Assembly (NCBI GenBank): GCA_002383405.1
Contig: DFYS01000039.1
Span: 1-7,347 of the forward strand
Source of the DNA: Moorella sp. UBA4076
GTDB taxonomy: Bacteria > Bacillota > DSM-521 > Neomoorellales > Neomoorellaceae
Direction: 5' to 3'
Length of the DNA: 7,347 nucleotides
In this document: positions 5,667 to 7,347 of the stretch, piece by piece
Layout: the number at the start of each line of letters is the position of its first letter
How positions within the stretch are numbered: position 1 is the first letter of the stretch
Program-made: the position numbers and the translations under genes
Notes under the pieces: generated by a model
The model's input: only the letters and a program-made list of their open reading frames with translations
Database searches by the model: none
What the model was told of the DNA's origin: nothing

Positions 5667-5830
5667 CTTGGTGTCTGCTCAGGCTATTACCATCGATCCT
5701 GCTCCGGCGCTGCTGCTGCCAATATCACAGCCTCAGCCAGCTTAAGGATGGGCTTCCCGGGTCATTGCTGGCAGGCCGGCCCTCAGGCAGGCTGGGTAGT
5801 TACATTTTTTTGTATATAGTAACTGGCAGC

Positions 5831-5861
5831 AAATAACGGTATCCAATCACTGTTGGTACCG
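5831..5861 (-). terminator. Intrinsic terminator of argH
   Basis: Read on the minus strand, CGGTACCAA (5861-5853), loop CAGTGA, and TTGGATACCG (5846-5837) pair as a 9-bp stem with one bulged A, followed by TTATTT (5836-5831). It starts five bases after the argH stop. The T tract is short and interrupted, so this is a moderate call. Confidence 0.55.
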
Positions 5862-5865
5862 GTCC

Positions 5866-7263
5866 TTATTCCCTTCGCGATGCTCTTTTCATTTCCGCCA
5901 GTACCCGCCTGGCCCGCTCGATGGCCTTACTAACGGCCTCCGGGGCGGGGCCGCCGGGGAGGCTGCGGCCTTTCACGCAGGCTTCTGCCGAGAGGCAGCC
6001 ATAAATATCCTCGCCGAACAGGGGCGAAAAGGACTGCCACTCGGCCGGGCTTAAGTCCTGGAGGCGGCGGCCTTCCTGCAGGCAGTGCAGGACCAGGGAG
6101 CCGACGACAGCGTGAGCCTCGCGGAAAGGCATACCCTTACGGACCAGGTACTCAGCCACATCGGTGGCGGCGGCGAAACCGCTGTTAGCGCCAGCCTGCA
6201 GGCGTTCCACCCGGAAGTGCGCCGTTTGCAGCATGGGGGTAAAAACCGTCAGGCAGCCTTTCACCGTATCCAGGGCGTCAAAGAGGGCCTCCTTATCCTC
6301 CTGCAAATCCTTATTGTAGGCCAGGGGCAGGCCCTTTAAAACCGTGAGCATACCCATCAGGCGGCCGTATACCCGCCCCGTTTTCCCCCGCACCAGCTCG
6401 GCCACGTCGGGGTTCTTCTTCTGGGGCATCATGCTGGAGCCGGTGCTGTAGGCGTCGTCCAGCTCCAGAAAGCCGAACTCCTCGCTGGACCAGAGGATTA
6501 TTTCTTCCGCCAGGCGGCTTAAGTGCATCATGATCAGGGCGGCGGCGGCCAGGAAATCAACGACAAAATCGCGGTCGGCCACGGCGTCCAGGGAGTTGGC
6601 GCTGATCTCCCGAAAGCCCAGCTCGCGGGCCACCAGCTCCCGGTCGATGGGCAGGGTGGTCCCGGCCAGGGCGCCGGCACCCAGGGGCATGACGTCCACC
6701 CGCTCCAGGCAGCCGTCCAGGCGCTGCTGGTCGCGGTAAAACATCTCGAAGTAGGCCAGCAGGTGGTGGGCCAGGGTGACGGGCTGCGCCTTCTGCAGGT
6801 GGGTATAGCCGGGCATGATGGTGTGGAGGTGCGCCGCCGCCAGATCCACCAGGACCTGCTGCATGTCAGTCAGCAATTTCTTGACGGTCGGGATCTCTTC
6901 TTTTAAATACAGGCGTAAATCGAGAGCCACCTGGTCGTTGCGGCTGCGGGCGGTGTGCAGCTTCTTGCCGGCCGCGCCGATGCGCTCGGTGAGGAGCTTC
7001 TCGATGTTCATGTGGATGTCTTCAGCGCCCACATCGAAGGTGACCCGGCCCGCCTCGATATCGGCCCGGATTTCCTCCAGGCCCCTGACTATGGCTTCGC
7101 CTTCAGCCGGAGTGATAAGACCTACCGCGGCCAACATGCGGGCGTGGGCGATGGAGCCGGCGATATCCTGTTTGTATAGTCGCTGGTCGAAACTGATGGA
7201 GGAATGGAAATCCTCCACCAGGTGATCCGTCGTGCTGGTAAAGCGTCCACCCCAGAGCTTCAT
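5866..7263 (-). CDS. argH: Argininosuccinate lyase
   Basis: A full-length (465-residue) cytoplasmic enzyme that splits argininosuccinate into arginine and fumarate, the last step of arginine synthesis; the family acts as a homotetramer. The start MKLWGGRF is the canonical ArgH N terminus. Also present are LHTARSRNDQVALDLRLY near residue 103-120, the catalytic-histidine region GYTHLQKAQP near 156-165, and the superfamily signature GSSMMPQKKNPDVAELVRGK near 277-296 that carries the catalytic serine. I place the start at the ATG (7263-7261) rather than the TTG immediately before it (7266), because MKLWGG is conserved; a GGGGGA ribosome site lies nine bases upstream of the ATG. argG is commonly adjacent to argH, but the visible 84 bases upstream do not read as the end of argG. 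GC-rich codon use contrasts with vapBC, marking argH as core chromosome. Confidence 0.97.
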   Translation of the reverse strand: MKLWGGRFTSTTDHLVEDFHSSISFDQRLYKQDIAGSIAHARMLAAVGLITPAEGEAIVRGLEEIRADIEAGRVTFDVGAEDIHMNIEKLLTERIGAAGKKLHTARSRNDQVALDLRLYLKEEIPTVKKLLTDMQQVLVDLAAAHLHTIMPGYTHLQKAQPVTLAHHLLAYFEMFYRDQQRLDGCLERVDVMPLGAGALAGTTLPIDRELVARELGFREISANSLDAVADRDFVVDFLAAAALIMMHLSRLAEEIILWSSEEFGFLELDDAYSTGSSMMPQKKNPDVAELVRGKTGRVYGRLMGMLTVLKGLPLAYNKDLQEDKEALFDALDTVKGCLTVFTPMLQTAHFRVERLQAGANSGFAAATDVAEYLVRKGMPFREAHAVVGSLVLHCLQEGRRLQDLSPAEWQSFSPLFGEDIYGCLSAEACVKGRSLPGGPAPEAVSKAIERARRVLAEMKRASRRE

Positions 7264-7347
7264 CAAGCTAGTCCCCCGAATCGTCTTTTCGCTTTCTTGA
7301 TGGAATGGCTTTGTTGCTAGTCAGCGACTTGGCTCGACCAGTGAAAC

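Larger units (their letters stand above)
5503..5865. other. Convergent intergenic region, no supported gene
   Basis: This 363-base stretch contains the 13-bp stem at 5624-5666, the argH terminator at 5831-5861, and a smaller inverted repeat AGTTAC/GTAACT (5798-5803 and 5819-5824) around a T-rich loop. A plus-strand frame at 5571-5819 has no convincing ribosome site and low-complexity, unfamiliar residues, so I do not call it. I see no tRNA or recognisable RNA family. Confidence 0.6.

Noticed and set aside
5571..5819. Plus-strand open frame of 82 codons in the intergenic region
   Set aside because: It runs through the 13-bp hairpin, lacks a ribosome site and resembles no known protein.
6523..6906. 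Plus-strand frames antisense to argH
   Set aside because: Low-complexity Gly/Gln/His/Arg-rich translations are typical shadows of a GC-rich gene; argH on the other strand is certain.
1..7347. CRISPR array, tRNA or rRNA genes
   Set aside because: No regularly spaced repeats of CRISPR length and no cloverleaf or rRNA-like segments were seen on either strand.

Overview
The window looks like part of a thermophilic, moderately GC-rich Firmicute chromosome, most likely a Moorella-type (Thermoanaerobacterales) acetogen. That is inferred from the style of the argininosuccinate lyase and methylase proteins and from AGGAGG-type ribosome binding sites with TTG/GTG starts; it was not tested by alignment. 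One core metabolic gene, argH, lies at the right edge. The rest reads as an accessory patch of defence, toxin-antitoxin (TA) and mobile-element remnants.

Layout from left to right. Positions 1-60 (minus) hold the first 20 codons of an unrecognised gene that overlaps the end of a large zinc-ribbon DNA methyltransferase of the DUF1156/COG1743 type (44-2251, minus). Next is an intrinsic terminator (2355-2377) closing a 5'-truncated remnant of PTS enzyme I (2382-2948, minus). Directly upstream of the remnant, on the same strand, is an AbrB-fold antitoxin / RelE-ParE toxin operon (3573 down to 2961). A 188-base divergent control region (3574-3761) carries two promoters, each overlapped by its own repeat set. 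On the plus strand follow vapB-vapC (3762-4393), whose toxin resembles the tRNA(fMet)-cleaving VapC group. The vapC stop codon abuts a minus-strand structured segment (about 4391-4560) that looks like the right end / omega-RNA scaffold of an IS200/IS605-family tnpB element whose protein gene is gone. A third toxin pair follows on the plus strand: a DUF6922 protein (4616-4915) overlapping an AbiEii-type nucleotidyltransferase (4864-5502). A 363-base convergent intergenic region contains two terminator-like hairpins, and argH runs leftward from 7263 to 5866.

How the parts work together: the three TA modules each have translationally coupled genes, and two have a visible self-contained promoter with likely autoregulatory repeats. 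The methylase and its overlapping neighbour look like the visible edge of a larger defence or modification cluster extending beyond position 1. The enzyme I stump and the tnpB-less element end point to repeated insertion and deletion here. argH appears unrelated to the patch and has its own terminator-like hairpin.
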